38,277 nt of DNA from Flavobacteriaceae bacterium (GCA_009827225.1 WUAI01000032.1:1-38277); one strand, 5' to 3'; positions 8,264 to 16,389 are shown, counted from the stretch's first letter. Numbers and translations are program-made. Notes: generated by a model not told the origin, from the sequence alone.

Positions 8264-8746
8264 ATGGCAGTACACGATCATCAACTAGCAGATAATGACA
8301 GAGCCCCTTTCAATTTCATTGATCACGGAGATTTTGAACTCGAAATGGCATGTACCAAATGGACGCGAAAAAAATCACCGATAATTGAAGAAACATTCTA
8401 TTTTGAAAATAGTCAATCGGGTAAACACATTAAATTAGTCAAGGCTATTTTATGCGATCCAGTCAATGAAACGGACCCGGATATCAAAAAACACCTGGTA
8501 CTATTTGTCCAAGAAGTGTCAAGTCCACCGGCTTCAACCTCATTAACACAACATATTACTATGAATATGGGGTTTCGAGACGAGTATAGAAAAGTTGTGG
8601 TGAGATATTTTTTGAATGAAAATATGCCAGGCGAAGATCAAATAGACTGTGCACTTTACAAAGAAATAGTAGAATCGGATAATTACCACAACGTCGTGGG
8701 AATTATTCCCGACACCAATAATGGCGGTATAATTATAAAGGTCTAG
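8264..8746 (+). CDS. Unknown protein between the protease and kinase genes
   Basis: 160-residue soluble, acidic protein with no signal peptide, no transmembrane helix and no family I recognise. It is rich in beta-type segments (GKHIKLVKAILC, HLVLFVQEV, YRKVVVRYFLN) and ends in GGIIIKV. An in-frame ATG at 8207 would overlap the protease gene by 41 bp. The ATG at 8264, preceded by an A-rich stretch, is preferred. Its TAG overlaps the GTG start of the kinase (TAGTG). It may be the protease substrate or a ligand-sensing partner, but that is only positional inference. Confidence 0.75.
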   Translation: MAVHDHQLADNDRAPFNFIDHGDFELEMACTKWTRKKSPIIEETFYFENSQSGKHIKLVKAILCDPVNETDPDIKKHLVLFVQEVSSPPASTSLTQHITMNMGFRDEYRKVVVRYFLNENMPGEDQIDCALYKEIVESDNYHNVVGIIPDTNNGGIIIKV

Positions 8747-10527
8747 TGCGGTTAGATCTAAAGAAAATATTTCAGATGCTTATCCTGACCGTATTATCGG
8801 TCGGGATTTTGCAGTCACAAGAATTATATTTTCCTGATCTGGATACACTCACCATACAACGCAACTTACTCGGTTTGCATGAATCACTCAAAAAAATCGA
8901 TACGACCGATTTAAAACCCAGAGAAAAAGCTGCCTACTATTATTACTCAGGCTCGGTTCTGTATTTTGAAGATAATAATGAGGGAGCCATTGAATATCTA
9001 CTTCGAAGCAAGTCCATTCTCAATGAGTTTTCTGAAGATGAAAGATTCGTTTTCAATTTAAATGACAGACTTTTGGAGGGAATCGGCTCCACTACAGAGT
9101 ATTCAGTTCGACCTCAAGAACTGATCGAAGAAAATTGTCGAATTGCGTACAATCTAAATGATCCTACTTTTTTGTATAACTGCTATTATTATCAATACGC
9201 AGATGCATTAGATAATAAAAAATATGAACAAGCATTGAATCTAATGAACCAGGCTATGGAGGTGGTAAGCAATGGGAGTTCACCGAATCTTGTAGCGAAT
9301 TTACAGTCCAACATAGGACATACGCATTTGAATCTGAGAAATCTTGATAGCGTGCTCCCGAATTATCAAAAAGCTGAGAAGTATTATCTCCTGGTAAATG
9401 ATGAATCAAAGCTTGCTTATCTATACAATAATTACGGTAATTACTATAAAATCATCGGTGATTTTGAACGTGCACTGGATTATCTTTTAAAGGCCTATGA
9501 CTATCGTTTAGATCAAGAGGAAGCGTCCACCAAGAACTTTATCTTAAAGAACATTGCAGACACCTATTACTTCAATGGTGAATTTGAAAAAGCAGCACTT
9601 GCTTACGAAACCTTTGCAAAAAAATCAGATAGTCTGGATAGAGCCGACCATGCAAAGAAGATTCAATACTATAATACCAAATACCAAACGGCCGAAAAAG
9701 AAAAGCAGATCCTAGTCGAAACCCAAAAGAAAAATCAGAATAAAAATATAGCCCTGGCCCTCGGCGGCGGCCTCCTGGCCGTTAGCATCTTCGGATTTCT
9801 TATCTACAAAAACACCAAACGCAAACAACGCATCGCCGAACAAGAACGGGAACTGGAAATCCAGAAAAAGGAAAAGATCCTCAAAGAGCAGGAACTCAAT
9901 GCCATCGACGCCATGATCGAAGGACAGGAAAAAGAACGGCAGCGTCTGGCCAGTGATCTGCACGATAGTGTGGGTGCCACTTTATCCGCGGCTAAGCTTC
10001 AGTTTGATCATTTGGCCAAAAACAAAGACAAACTCACCAGCCTGGAAGAACTATTCGAGAAAACCGGCAATCTGCTGGATGAAGCCTATACAGAAGTTCG
10101 CTCCATGGCCCACCTCAAAAATAGTGGGGTGATTGCCAAGAAAGGTCTGCTACCTGCGGTCGAGAAACTGGCCAAAAATGCCAGTACGCAGCAGGGACTT
10201 AAAATTGAAGTACAGGACTTCGGACTTACAGAAAAACTGGAGGCCTCGCTGGAGATCTCCATCTTCCGAATCATCCAGGAACTGGTGACCAACATTATCA
10301 AACACGCCCATGCTTCCGAAGCGAATATATCGATCACTCAACATGAAGATACCCTGAGTATAATTGTGGAAGACGACGGCCGCGGATTCGATCCTCGTGC
10401 GATGCATGATTCCGAGGGAATGGGGCTGGGAAGCATAGAAAAAAGAGTAGAACACCTGGAAGGAACGATGGAGGTAGACTCCACCCCGGGCAAAGGAACC
10501 AATATTTTAATCGATATACCAATATGA
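8746..10527 (+). CDS. TPR-containing sensor histidine kinase (HisKA_3)
   Basis: 593-residue hybrid of an exported sensor and a cytoplasmic kinase. A signal peptide (1-24) is followed by tetratricopeptide-like repeats to about 300, a coiled segment, a transmembrane helix (ALALGGGLLAVSIFGFLIY, about 333-352), a second coiled coil, a HisKA_3 domain with phospho-acceptor H406 (ASDLHDSVGA), and an HATPase domain with N516 (ELVTNIIKHA) and VEDDGRGF. It should phosphorylate the response regulator whose ATG overlaps its stop (ATGA). The start is GTG. Base composition changes abruptly near 9750, between the AT-rich sensor half and a GC-rich membrane/kinase half, suggesting a chimaeric gene. Confidence 0.95.
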   Translation: MRLDLKKIFQMLILTVLSVGILQSQELYFPDLDTLTIQRNLLGLHESLKKIDTTDLKPREKAAYYYYSGSVLYFEDNNEGAIEYLLRSKSILNEFSEDERFVFNLNDRLLEGIGSTTEYSVRPQELIEENCRIAYNLNDPTFLYNCYYYQYADALDNKKYEQALNLMNQAMEVVSNGSSPNLVANLQSNIGHTHLNLRNLDSVLPNYQKAEKYYLLVNDESKLAYLYNNYGNYYKIIGDFERALDYLLKAYDYRLDQEEASTKNFILKNIADTYYFNGEFEKAALAYETFAKKSDSLDRADHAKKIQYYNTKYQTAEKEKQILVETQKKNQNKNIALALGGGLLAVSIFGFLIYKNTKRKQRIAEQERELEIQKKEKILKEQELNAIDAMIEGQEKERQRLASDLHDSVGATLSAAKLQFDHLAKNKDKLTSLEELFEKTGNLLDEAYTEVRSMAHLKNSGVIAKKGLLPAVEKLAKNASTQQGLKIEVQDFGLTEKLEASLEISIFRIIQELVTNIIKHAHASEANISITQHEDTLSIIVEDDGRGFDPRAMHDSEGMGLGSIEKRVEHLEGTMEVDSTPGKGTNILIDIPI

Positions 10528-11150
10528 TCACAGTGGCTATTGCAGAAGACCATCAATCGTTAGTGGATGGAATCAACTTATTGTTGAAATACGAAGAAGA
10601 AATATCCGTAGTAGGAACTGCGAATGACGGAGAGGCCCTTCTGGATATTGTTCGGTTGAAACAACCTAAGGTGGTACTCACAGACATCAAAATGCCCAAA
10701 ATGGATGGGATCACTGCCACGCGTATCATCAAGAAGGAACATCCTACCATTAAAGTGATCGCATTCAGTATGTTCGATCAGGAAGATGCGGTATCTCAAA
10801 TGCTGGATGCCGGGGCATCCGGATATCTTCTTAAAAATTCACCTCTGGAAGAAGTACTAAATGCCGTTCAAATTGTGAGTCGGGGTGGCACCTATTTCGA
10901 TGCCTCTATCGACATGGAATCGATTCAGGAAGTTTCAGAAAAAACCAAAGAAAAACCAATCCTCTCCAAAAGTGAACGCGAAATCCTTCGCTTGATAGGC
11001 GAAGGTAAAACTACCAGTGAGATCGCAAATATCCGATTCACAGCAGTTTCCACAGTGGAAAAACATCGTAAGAATATGATTCGCAAGCTGGGACTTTCCG
11101 GTAAAGGAGAATTGCTTCGATACGCGCTGGAACGCAAATACGATTTTTAA
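10524..11150 (+). CDS. LuxR/NarL-family response regulator
   Basis: 208-residue two-component regulator. The REC domain has acidic residues after IAEDHQ, phospho-acceptor D54 (LTDIKMPKMDG) and the conserved lysine in YLLKNSP. The C-terminal LuxR-type HTH runs from about 148 (LSKSEREILRLIGEG through VEKHRKNMIRKLGLSGKGELL). The gene overlaps the kinase stop by 4 bp, so they are a cognate pair. NarL-type regulators bind short inverted heptamers, and the local TACCC/GGGTA palindromes fit that style. Autoregulation is the simplest inference, as one palindrome lies before the operon and another directly follows this gene. Confidence 0.96.
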   Translation: MITVAIAEDHQSLVDGINLLLKYEEEISVVGTANDGEALLDIVRLKQPKVVLTDIKMPKMDGITATRIIKKEHPTIKVIAFSMFDQEDAVSQMLDAGASGYLLKNSPLEEVLNAVQIVSRGGTYFDASIDMESIQEVSEKTKEKPILSKSEREILRLIGEGKTTSEIANIRFTAVSTVEKHRKNMIRKLGLSGKGELLRYALERKYDF

Positions 11151-11161
11151 CCTTCTAAATT

Positions 11162-11179
11162 ATCCCCTGAAACGGGTAT
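11162..11179 (+). promoter_or_regulatory. Palindromic operator site 2 (upstream of LuxR-type HTH gene)
   Basis: ATCCCC-TGAAAC-GGGTAT differs by one base from the perfect palindrome. Exactly 22 bp separate it from a -7-like TACTTTTA (11202-11209). The ATG of the HTH gene follows at 11214, so the leader would be very short. Confidence 0.75.
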
Positions 11180-11213
11180 TTTCCTGGCTACTCCCCGGAC
11201 GTACTTTTACGTC

Positions 11214-11597
11214 ATGAGTACCTTAGATCAAATTATCCGAATCATTGCAACCGCCAAACAGAATAAAGTTCGACTCAACCTGGACGATACCCTTGCTGTT
11301 TTCGAAGCGGTAAAGCACATATCTACCGACAAAAAACTTATCGAAAAGGCCATACACATGGTCTTTCAAGTTCAACAGAAAAAAACTCACATTCAGAGTC
11401 TCACCAAAAGAGAAAATGAAATTTTTCAACTTATCGGTCTCGGGTTTTCTTCTCGCGAAATAGGGCGGTTCATTTCCATTTCAGAAGCTACTGTGAGCAC
11501 GCATCGAAAAAAAATCATCCAAAAGTTGAACCTGTCCGGTGCAGGTGCGTTGCAAAAGACAGCGTATCAATTTGCCCAATCTCAGCTCAGCAAATAA
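11214..11597 (+). CDS. Stand-alone LuxR-type HTH regulator
   Basis: 127-residue protein. A helical N-terminal region of about 60 residues has no receiver-domain signature (no phospho-acceptor Asp motif) and no family I recognise. It is followed by a LuxR HTH (LTKRENEIFQLIGLGFSSREI to RKKIIQKLNLSG). The HTH resembles that of the adjacent response regulator, including an LSGxG end, so both could recognise the same palindrome. It has its own promoter and operator. It may act as a modulator or competitor of the response regulator, which is inference. Confidence 0.88.
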   Translation: MSTLDQIIRIIATAKQNKVRLNLDDTLAVFEAVKHISTDKKLIEKAIHMVFQVQQKKTHIQSLTKRENEIFQLIGLGFSSREIGRFISISEATVSTHRKKIIQKLNLSGAGALQKTAYQFAQSQLSK

Positions 11598-11598
11598 T

Positions 11599-11616
11599 AT
11601 ACCCTGCATCGGGTAT
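11599..11616 (+). promoter_or_regulatory. Palindromic operator site 3 (upstream of OMP/lipoprotein genes)
   Basis: ATACCC-TGCATC-GGGTAT is a perfect inverted repeat. It lies exactly 22 bp before TACTTTTG (11639-11646), a consensus -7 element. The palindrome therefore sits over the -33 region, centred roughly 40 bp upstream of the expected start, the usual place for a class II activator. Confidence 0.8.
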
Positions 11617-11638
11617 TTTCTCACCCTGATCCAGCCTA

Positions 11639-11646
11639 TACTTTTG
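11639..11646 (+). promoter_or_regulatory. -7 element of the outer-membrane protein gene
   Basis: TACTTTTG matches TAnnTTTG. No good TTTG is seen at the normal -33 position; the operator abuts it instead, as expected for an activator-dependent promoter. Confidence 0.65.
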
Positions 11647-11675
11647 AACTAACTAACAATTAAAATCTTTCAATT

Positions 11676-12329
11676 ATGAAACCTCTCAAGATTCTGCTTC
11701 ATTGCCTGGTGATCCTGTTTTTCTTCGGAAATGTGAGCCATACGGTATTCGCACAGGAGCAAGACGGGATTCCTGCGGTATCAGGAAATGTTGAAACCGG
11801 GGAAAGTGTGAAACCGTTACGAATAGGCTTCAAGATTGGTGCGCCTTCTGTGTTTACATTAAATGCAGAATACCTAACGCCACTCCTTGACAATCGCGTA
11901 TCGGTCGCTCTGGATTACTTTCCTCTGAGTGCCAATATAGATGACATCGAGCTGAAACTAAACAATTTCGAATTCGGATCGAACGTCTATTTAAACAATA
12001 CCGGAAAAGGATTGTACGGTGGTATCAGTTACTTCAGTTTCAGTGCTGATGCCGATGTGATCGACGTGGATTTTGATGATGGGACTTTCGGAGATGGTAG
12101 CACCTCCTTGAAATTCAATACCCTCAATGTAAAGATTGGTGGCAAGTTCGGCAAAACCTTCTATTTCAGAATTGAAGTTGGATATGGCTTTGGAAGTCTG
12201 CCGGATGAACTTGTAATCAATGCCAAAAACACGAACGCCAGTACCACAGAACCTATTGAAGACATCAGTGTATTGTCTTCTTCCGGAGTGCCTTTATTCA
12301 ACTTCGGAATAGGATTCGGATTTCTATAA
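11676..12329 (+). CDS. Exported outer-membrane beta-barrel-like protein
   Basis: 217-residue protein with a signal peptide ending near AQA/FAQ (about 26). The mature part consists of alternating amphipathic strands (LRIGFKIGAPSVFTLNAEY, GGISYFSFSADADV, TLNVKIGGKFGKTFYFRIEVGYGFG) and ends in FNFGIGFGFL, with the terminal aromatic/aliphatic pattern of an outer-membrane barrel. No specific family is recognised. It is preceded by a perfect operator and followed 22 bp later by a lipoprotein gene, so it is probably a surface-envelope target of the neighbouring two-component system. Confidence 0.78.
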   Translation: MKPLKILLHCLVILFFFGNVSHTVFAQEQDGIPAVSGNVETGESVKPLRIGFKIGAPSVFTLNAEYLTPLLDNRVSVALDYFPLSANIDDIELKLNNFEFGSNVYLNNTGKGLYGGISYFSFSADADVIDVDFDDGTFGDGSTSLKFNTLNVKIGGKFGKTFYFRIEVGYGFGSLPDELVINAKNTNASTTEPIEDISVLSSSGVPLFNFGIGFGFL

Positions 12330-12351
12330 TCACTAACTAAAAACCAAATAC

Positions 12352-13449
12352 ATGATTAAATTAAAATACCTTTTCGCAACGCTGTTCCTTTTCGGGATGA
12401 TATTCACCTCATGTGAAACTGAGGAAGAACCTGAAGAAGAAGAACAGGAAGTCATCGAAGTAAATGAAGTATCCATTATCCCTTCATCCACTTCAGGAAG
12501 ACCCAATCAAAAATTGGGTTGTATTGAAATTAGCAGTCGAATTACCACCATCCAGGTATGGGATCATGGGCAGATCGACGGTGATATCGTTTCCATTTAT
12601 GCAAACGGAGCGACATTGATCAACCAACAAACTTTAGCCGGACCCGACAGTCCGATTACCGTGGATTATGATTTTGGCTTTAATGGCTTCAACTACGTGA
12701 CCTTATTCGCCCACAACCTGGGAGATATAGCTCCGAATACGTGTACCATAGCTATTAATGGTGTGGAATTCGTTTTAGAAGCGAATCTTGACACTAATGG
12801 ATCCATCGACGTCATCGTATCCGGTTACGGAGTGGATTGTAGTAGCTCAGGTAACGGTGGAGGCAATGGTGGCGGCTCCGGTGGTGGAGGAAATGGCTCC
12901 AATACCGGCGATCTTGTTTTCTGGACGCAAAGCGATCTGGGTTGCGGCCCTATTAATGTCTCGCTTAACGGAGTAGGTAGCACCAATATAACCGGGTTCT
13001 TTTCCGGTGGAGCTCCAGACTGTTCCAATAACAGCGGTGGCGGGAATTTCAACGATCTGGCACCCGGCACTTATTCGTTTACGGCAAGCTGCTCCACCCT
13101 TAACTGGAATGGTACTGTGACCATACAGGAAGGTGTTTGTACCCAGCAAGAGCTCCTCGGCGGAGGTGGAGGCGGCGGTGGCGGCGGAAGTGGCACCGGA
13201 GATGTAAAATTCTGGATCAATCAGGACTTTGGCTGTGGCCCTATCGATGTGAATGTGAGCGGCGCAGGAAGTTCCACGATCACCGGATTTTTCCAATCTG
13301 CGCCTCTATGCGACAATAGCAATGGTGGTGGAAACTTTAATAACCTGCCCGTAGGAAGTTATTCTTTCACAGCTAGTTGTTCCACGCTCAGCTGGAATGG
13401 AAACTTTAATATTACCGAAGACGGTTGTCTACAATTTCAACTAAACTAA
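12352..13449 (+). CDS. Lipoprotein with Gly-rich linkers and duplicated Cys-containing domain
   Basis: 365-residue exported protein. The signal peptide ends at lipobox Cys21 (IFTSC), followed by an acidic tether (EEEPEEEEQE), an N-terminal beta-rich domain (to about 163), a Gly/Asn/Ser linker (about 164-187), repeat A (about 188-268), a poly-Gly linker (about 269-283) and repeat B (about 284-365). Both repeats share FW-x4-D-x-GCGPI, TGFF, GGGNFN-x-L, SYSFTASCSTL and WNG, with conserved cysteines that could form disulfides. The architecture looks like a multivalent cell-surface binding protein; function is unknown. It is co-directional with the barrel protein gene 22 bp upstream. Confidence 0.82.
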   Translation: MIKLKYLFATLFLFGMIFTSCETEEEPEEEEQEVIEVNEVSIIPSSTSGRPNQKLGCIEISSRITTIQVWDHGQIDGDIVSIYANGATLINQQTLAGPDSPITVDYDFGFNGFNYVTLFAHNLGDIAPNTCTIAINGVEFVLEANLDTNGSIDVIVSGYGVDCSSSGNGGGNGGGSGGGGNGSNTGDLVFWTQSDLGCGPINVSLNGVGSTNITGFFSGGAPDCSNNSGGGNFNDLAPGTYSFTASCSTLNWNGTVTIQEGVCTQQELLGGGGGGGGGGSGTGDVKFWINQDFGCGPIDVNVSGAGSSTITGFFQSAPLCDNSNGGGNFNNLPVGSYSFTASCSTLSWNGNFNITEDGCLQFQLN

Positions 13450-13491
13450 TCGGATTAACCTTCGATTGTTTCATTAGTTTTTGTTTAAAGT

Positions 13492-13512
13492 GCCTCCCCT
13501 TTTTGGGGAGGC
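13492..13512 (+). terminator. Strong hairpin after the repeat lipoprotein gene
   Basis: GCCTCCCC-TTTTT-GGGGAGGC is a perfect 8-bp stem 42 bp downstream of the lipoprotein stop. No T tract follows, so it may be a 3' stabilising or factor-dependent end rather than a classical terminator. Confidence 0.4.
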
Positions 13513-13563
13513 CATAGAAAAGCAAACCAATTAAAAGAATCTATAAATCCAAAAATTCAAATT

Positions 13564-14259
13564 ATGTATAAACAAGTAAACTCGCTACTGCTTCTTTGTT
13601 TTGTAGCTCTCCTCGCAACTTCCGGCTTAGCCAACAATGCCGTAGAAGATTTTGGGAAAAAACGTATTGATCTTGGTGTTTCTGAAGCAGACGCCGAAAT
13701 AAATGTAAATGGTAGGTTGATCGGGAAAGGATCCGCAGAGATTACCGTACCCAAAGAAAGCTGTGTCACTGTGATCGTTAGAAAAGTTGGTTACTTAACT
13801 GAAAAGATCGAATTCTGTAACAAACGCGGAATGTCCAGCCCACCAAAAAGTTACTACATCGAAATGAAAAACGACGATGCCTACGATGCTTCAATTCAAA
13901 CGGATATCGCAAATGTGGATATCGAACTCATCGTAGATCAAATGGACAAAGATACTGCCTGGAAACTGATCAACCAGATCGTACTGTCGTATATCGATGT
14001 GATCGAGATGACCGATAAGGAAACAGGGTACTTGCGTACGGCCTGGTCGCTCAAGGCGTTCAAACAAAATACGGTTCGTACCCGTATAATTATCAAGGAA
14101 TCTTCGACCGACCCACTTGTTTTTAAAGCCAAGTTAGTAAGTGAGTCTTCAGGAAGTGCCCTCACGAGTGTGAAGAGCGACGAGCTTTATAAAGAATGGG
14201 ATCGTGTTTTGAGAAGTTATTCGGATGTGATCTCCGAATTTCAGGCTCGCATAAAATAA
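13564..14259 (+). CDS. Exported protein with PEGA-like domain
   Basis: 231-residue protein with a signal peptide (about 1-23). The early mature region (about 35-85) has the PEGA-like pattern of an ADAEINVNGRLIGKGSAEITV start, then a GYLTEKIEF end. The C-terminal half is mixed alpha/beta (DTAWKLINQIVLSYIDVIEM) with no known family. The last helix carries EWDRVLRSYSDVISEF. It is possibly an envelope-associated component; function is unknown. It follows the repeat lipoprotein on the same strand after 114 bp that contain only a hairpin, and it ends at a bidirectional terminator. Confidence 0.75.
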   Translation: MYKQVNSLLLLCFVALLATSGLANNAVEDFGKKRIDLGVSEADAEINVNGRLIGKGSAEITVPKESCVTVIVRKVGYLTEKIEFCNKRGMSSPPKSYYIEMKNDDAYDASIQTDIANVDIELIVDQMDKDTAWKLINQIVLSYIDVIEMTDKETGYLRTAWSLKAFKQNTVRTRIIIKESSTDPLVFKAKLVSESSGSALTSVKSDELYKEWDRVLRSYSDVISEFQARIK

Positions 14260-14283
14260 CCTCATTCATATCCAAATAAAAAA

Positions 14284-14307
14284 GCCTCCGCAAAACGGAG
14301 GCTTTTT
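14284..14307. terminator. Bidirectional terminator
   Basis: GCCTCCG/CGGAGGC stem (14284-14290 and 14296-14302, loop CAAAA), with A residues to the left and T5 to the right. It serves the PEGA-like gene and the converging M49 gene. Confidence 0.85.
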
Positions 14308-14324
14308 CTTGTTTTCAACAGAAA

Positions 14325-16358
14325 TTAGTCTTTCAGGAAACTGTATTTTTCACTGTAATCTAACATCTGAGCTTCAAAGCTTTCCGGTTGTGTTATATTG
14401 AATCCGGTAATTTCTCCATTATCATCCATAATTGGAACGATGTCGGGATTTACAAATCCGCCGTACGGAGCTGAAGTAAATTTAGAGTTACGCTCCAACA
14501 CCTCGGCGTGCAAAGTTTGATCTACCTTAACCCCATAGTCTTCCACCAAGGCCTTACCCGCTTCGTAATCTCCTTCGGAAGTAATTCTTTGGGTTTCTCT
14601 CAACAATTGTCCAAACAACTCACGTAGTTTTTGATAGTCGTTAATGTTATAATACGTCTTTCCATCACGCGTAATCTTCTCGATTACATTGTCGGCAGCA
14701 CCCTTCTCAAATACCCAGGCACTTACCCACTGTCGGTTTCTCATGTGGGATTCTTCCACATCATCGCCTAATTCAAGGCGAACCAATTGAGTGACCAGCC
14801 CGTTTCGGATATAACCATCATAGGCAGCTTTTCCGGTCTCTTCCCAATTTTCAACAAGTCCGAGTTCCTGTAGTTTAGGATCCATCAGGTAGTATAAACC
14901 GAAAAGGTCGGCACGGCCTTCTTCTATTGTCGACTTGTAACTCTTAAGAGTCTCTTTAGGTGTTCCCACACCCGGGTTGATCTGTCCGGAAGCATGCCCA
15001 ATTACCTCGTGAAGCGCCGTATGTAATTTATCGGCCAATTGCCCGTATTTTTCTTCCAGGGCAATCTCCTCCTCGTCATTGGCGAATTCCTTAAGTCTTC
15101 CACTTCCTCCTGCATTATTGTAGGAGCTGATGATGTTCCCCAGGGAAACAGACTTACTTCCGTGTGCCTGACGAATCCAGTTGTTATTAGGAAGGTTTAC
15201 ACCAATAGGCGTGCTTGGAGAGGCATCTCCTGATTCTCCAGCAACAATTACGGTTTTATAAGAAACTCCTTTCACTTCTTTTTTCTTATGCTCGGGCATT
15301 AAAGGGGAATTGTCCTCAAACCACTGAGCTTCTTCAGAAAGAACTGCCATTTTCTTTGACATATCGAAATCTTTGATCTCTACGATATTCTCGAAAGATC
15401 CCTTGTATCCTTTAGGGTCGTTGTATACCTCGATAAATCCGTTGATCCAGTCGATGTTACCTTCCGTAGAATTCACCCAAGCCACTGCATAATCGTCCCA
15501 GGTATTCAGATCACCGGTTTTGTAATAATCGATCAACAATCCAAGAGCGGTAGCCTGATTGTCATTTTCAGCAACTCCTTTGGCTTTTTCCAACCACACG
15601 ATGATTTCATCAATGGCGGAACCATAGAGGCCTCCACTTTTATAAACCTGCTCCATCAACTCACCATTCTCTTTAACTAAACGTGTATTTAAACCGATCT
15701 CAATAGGCTCGTTAGGATCTACTTCCATCGCTCCGTAGAAAGCTTCCACATCAGCCGTCGTTACATCAGGACCATAGAAATTAATAGCGCTTTCCAGAAC
15801 GATATCAGCATCTTTGCTCAGGTTTACCTTTTTAGCATCGGCATCGTTGAAGATAACGTCCATGGCTTCCTGGCTAATAGAAGTATTGGTAAGCTTCACC
15901 AAATTGTTCAAATAATCTTTAGAAAATTCAGGCTTGAGTTTGGCATTACTGTAGTGGTGGTGAATACCATTCGAAAACCATACTCTTTTTAAGTAAACCT
16001 CAAAGTTCTTCCAATCGTCACTCTCCTTATCTCCATCGTAGGACGTATAAATATTCTCCAATGCGTCACGAATCTCGAGATTGTGTCTGTAATTCTGAGC
16101 CCACATAATATCCCTTCCTGCCAGTCCGGCCTGGGTTAGATAATACACCAGTTTTTGTTCATTTAAACTGAGGTCTTCAAATCCGGGGATCTTATAACGT
16201 AGTACTTTGACATCGGCGAACTGGTCGACCAGATATTCAAAATTATCCTCTTGTGTTTTTTCGGTTGTTTCAGTAGCGGCGGTCTCTTTTTTTTCATCGG
16301 CACAGGAAAGAAAAAGTGCAGCCGATAAAAAGACCATCCATAAAAATTTAAGTTTCAT
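14325..16358 (-). CDS. M49 family (dipeptidyl peptidase III-like) zinc metallopeptidase lipoprotein
   Basis: 677-residue exported peptidase. The signal peptide ends in a lipobox (AALFLSC), followed by a Glu/Thr-rich tether. The HExxGH zinc motif specific to M49 is at 450-455 (HEVIGH), and the second motif EEGRAD is at 479-484, supplying the third zinc ligand. The length matches bacterial DPP III (about 675). It should release dipeptides from the N terminus of oligopeptides, here at the cell envelope. Such proteins are sometimes mislabelled dihydrofolate reductase. The ATG at 16358 is chosen because the upstream codon at 16382 lies in a -7 element. It is monocistronic. Confidence 0.93.
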   Translation of the reverse strand: MKLKFLWMVFLSAALFLSCADEKKETAATETTEKTQEDNFEYLVDQFADVKVLRYKIPGFEDLSLNEQKLVYYLTQAGLAGRDIMWAQNYRHNLEIRDALENIYTSYDGDKESDDWKNFEVYLKRVWFSNGIHHHYSNAKLKPEFSKDYLNNLVKLTNTSISQEAMDVIFNDADAKKVNLSKDADIVLESAINFYGPDVTTADVEAFYGAMEVDPNEPIEIGLNTRLVKENGELMEQVYKSGGLYGSAIDEIIVWLEKAKGVAENDNQATALGLLIDYYKTGDLNTWDDYAVAWVNSTEGNIDWINGFIEVYNDPKGYKGSFENIVEIKDFDMSKKMAVLSEEAQWFEDNSPLMPEHKKKEVKGVSYKTVIVAGESGDASPSTPIGVNLPNNNWIRQAHGSKSVSLGNIISSYNNAGGSGRLKEFANDEEEIALEEKYGQLADKLHTALHEVIGHASGQINPGVGTPKETLKSYKSTIEEGRADLFGLYYLMDPKLQELGLVENWEETGKAAYDGYIRNGLVTQLVRLELGDDVEESHMRNRQWVSAWVFEKGAADNVIEKITRDGKTYYNINDYQKLRELFGQLLRETQRITSEGDYEAGKALVEDYGVKVDQTLHAEVLERNSKFTSAPYGGFVNPDIVPIMDDNGEITGFNITQPESFEAQMLDYSEKYSFLKD

Positions 16359-16381
16359 TGTTTGTATGAATTGGTTTTGCA

Positions 16382-16389
16382 CAAATGTA
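16382..16389 (-). promoter_or_regulatory. -7 element of the M49 peptidase gene
   Basis: Reads TACATTTG on the minus strand, 23 bp upstream of the chosen ATG. A good -33 is not apparent. Confidence 0.45.

Noticed and set aside
11162-11179. Palindrome as a terminator for the response regulator gene
   Set aside because: Arms are only 6 bp with one mismatch, and the same element precedes two other promoters at fixed spacing, which fits an operator better.
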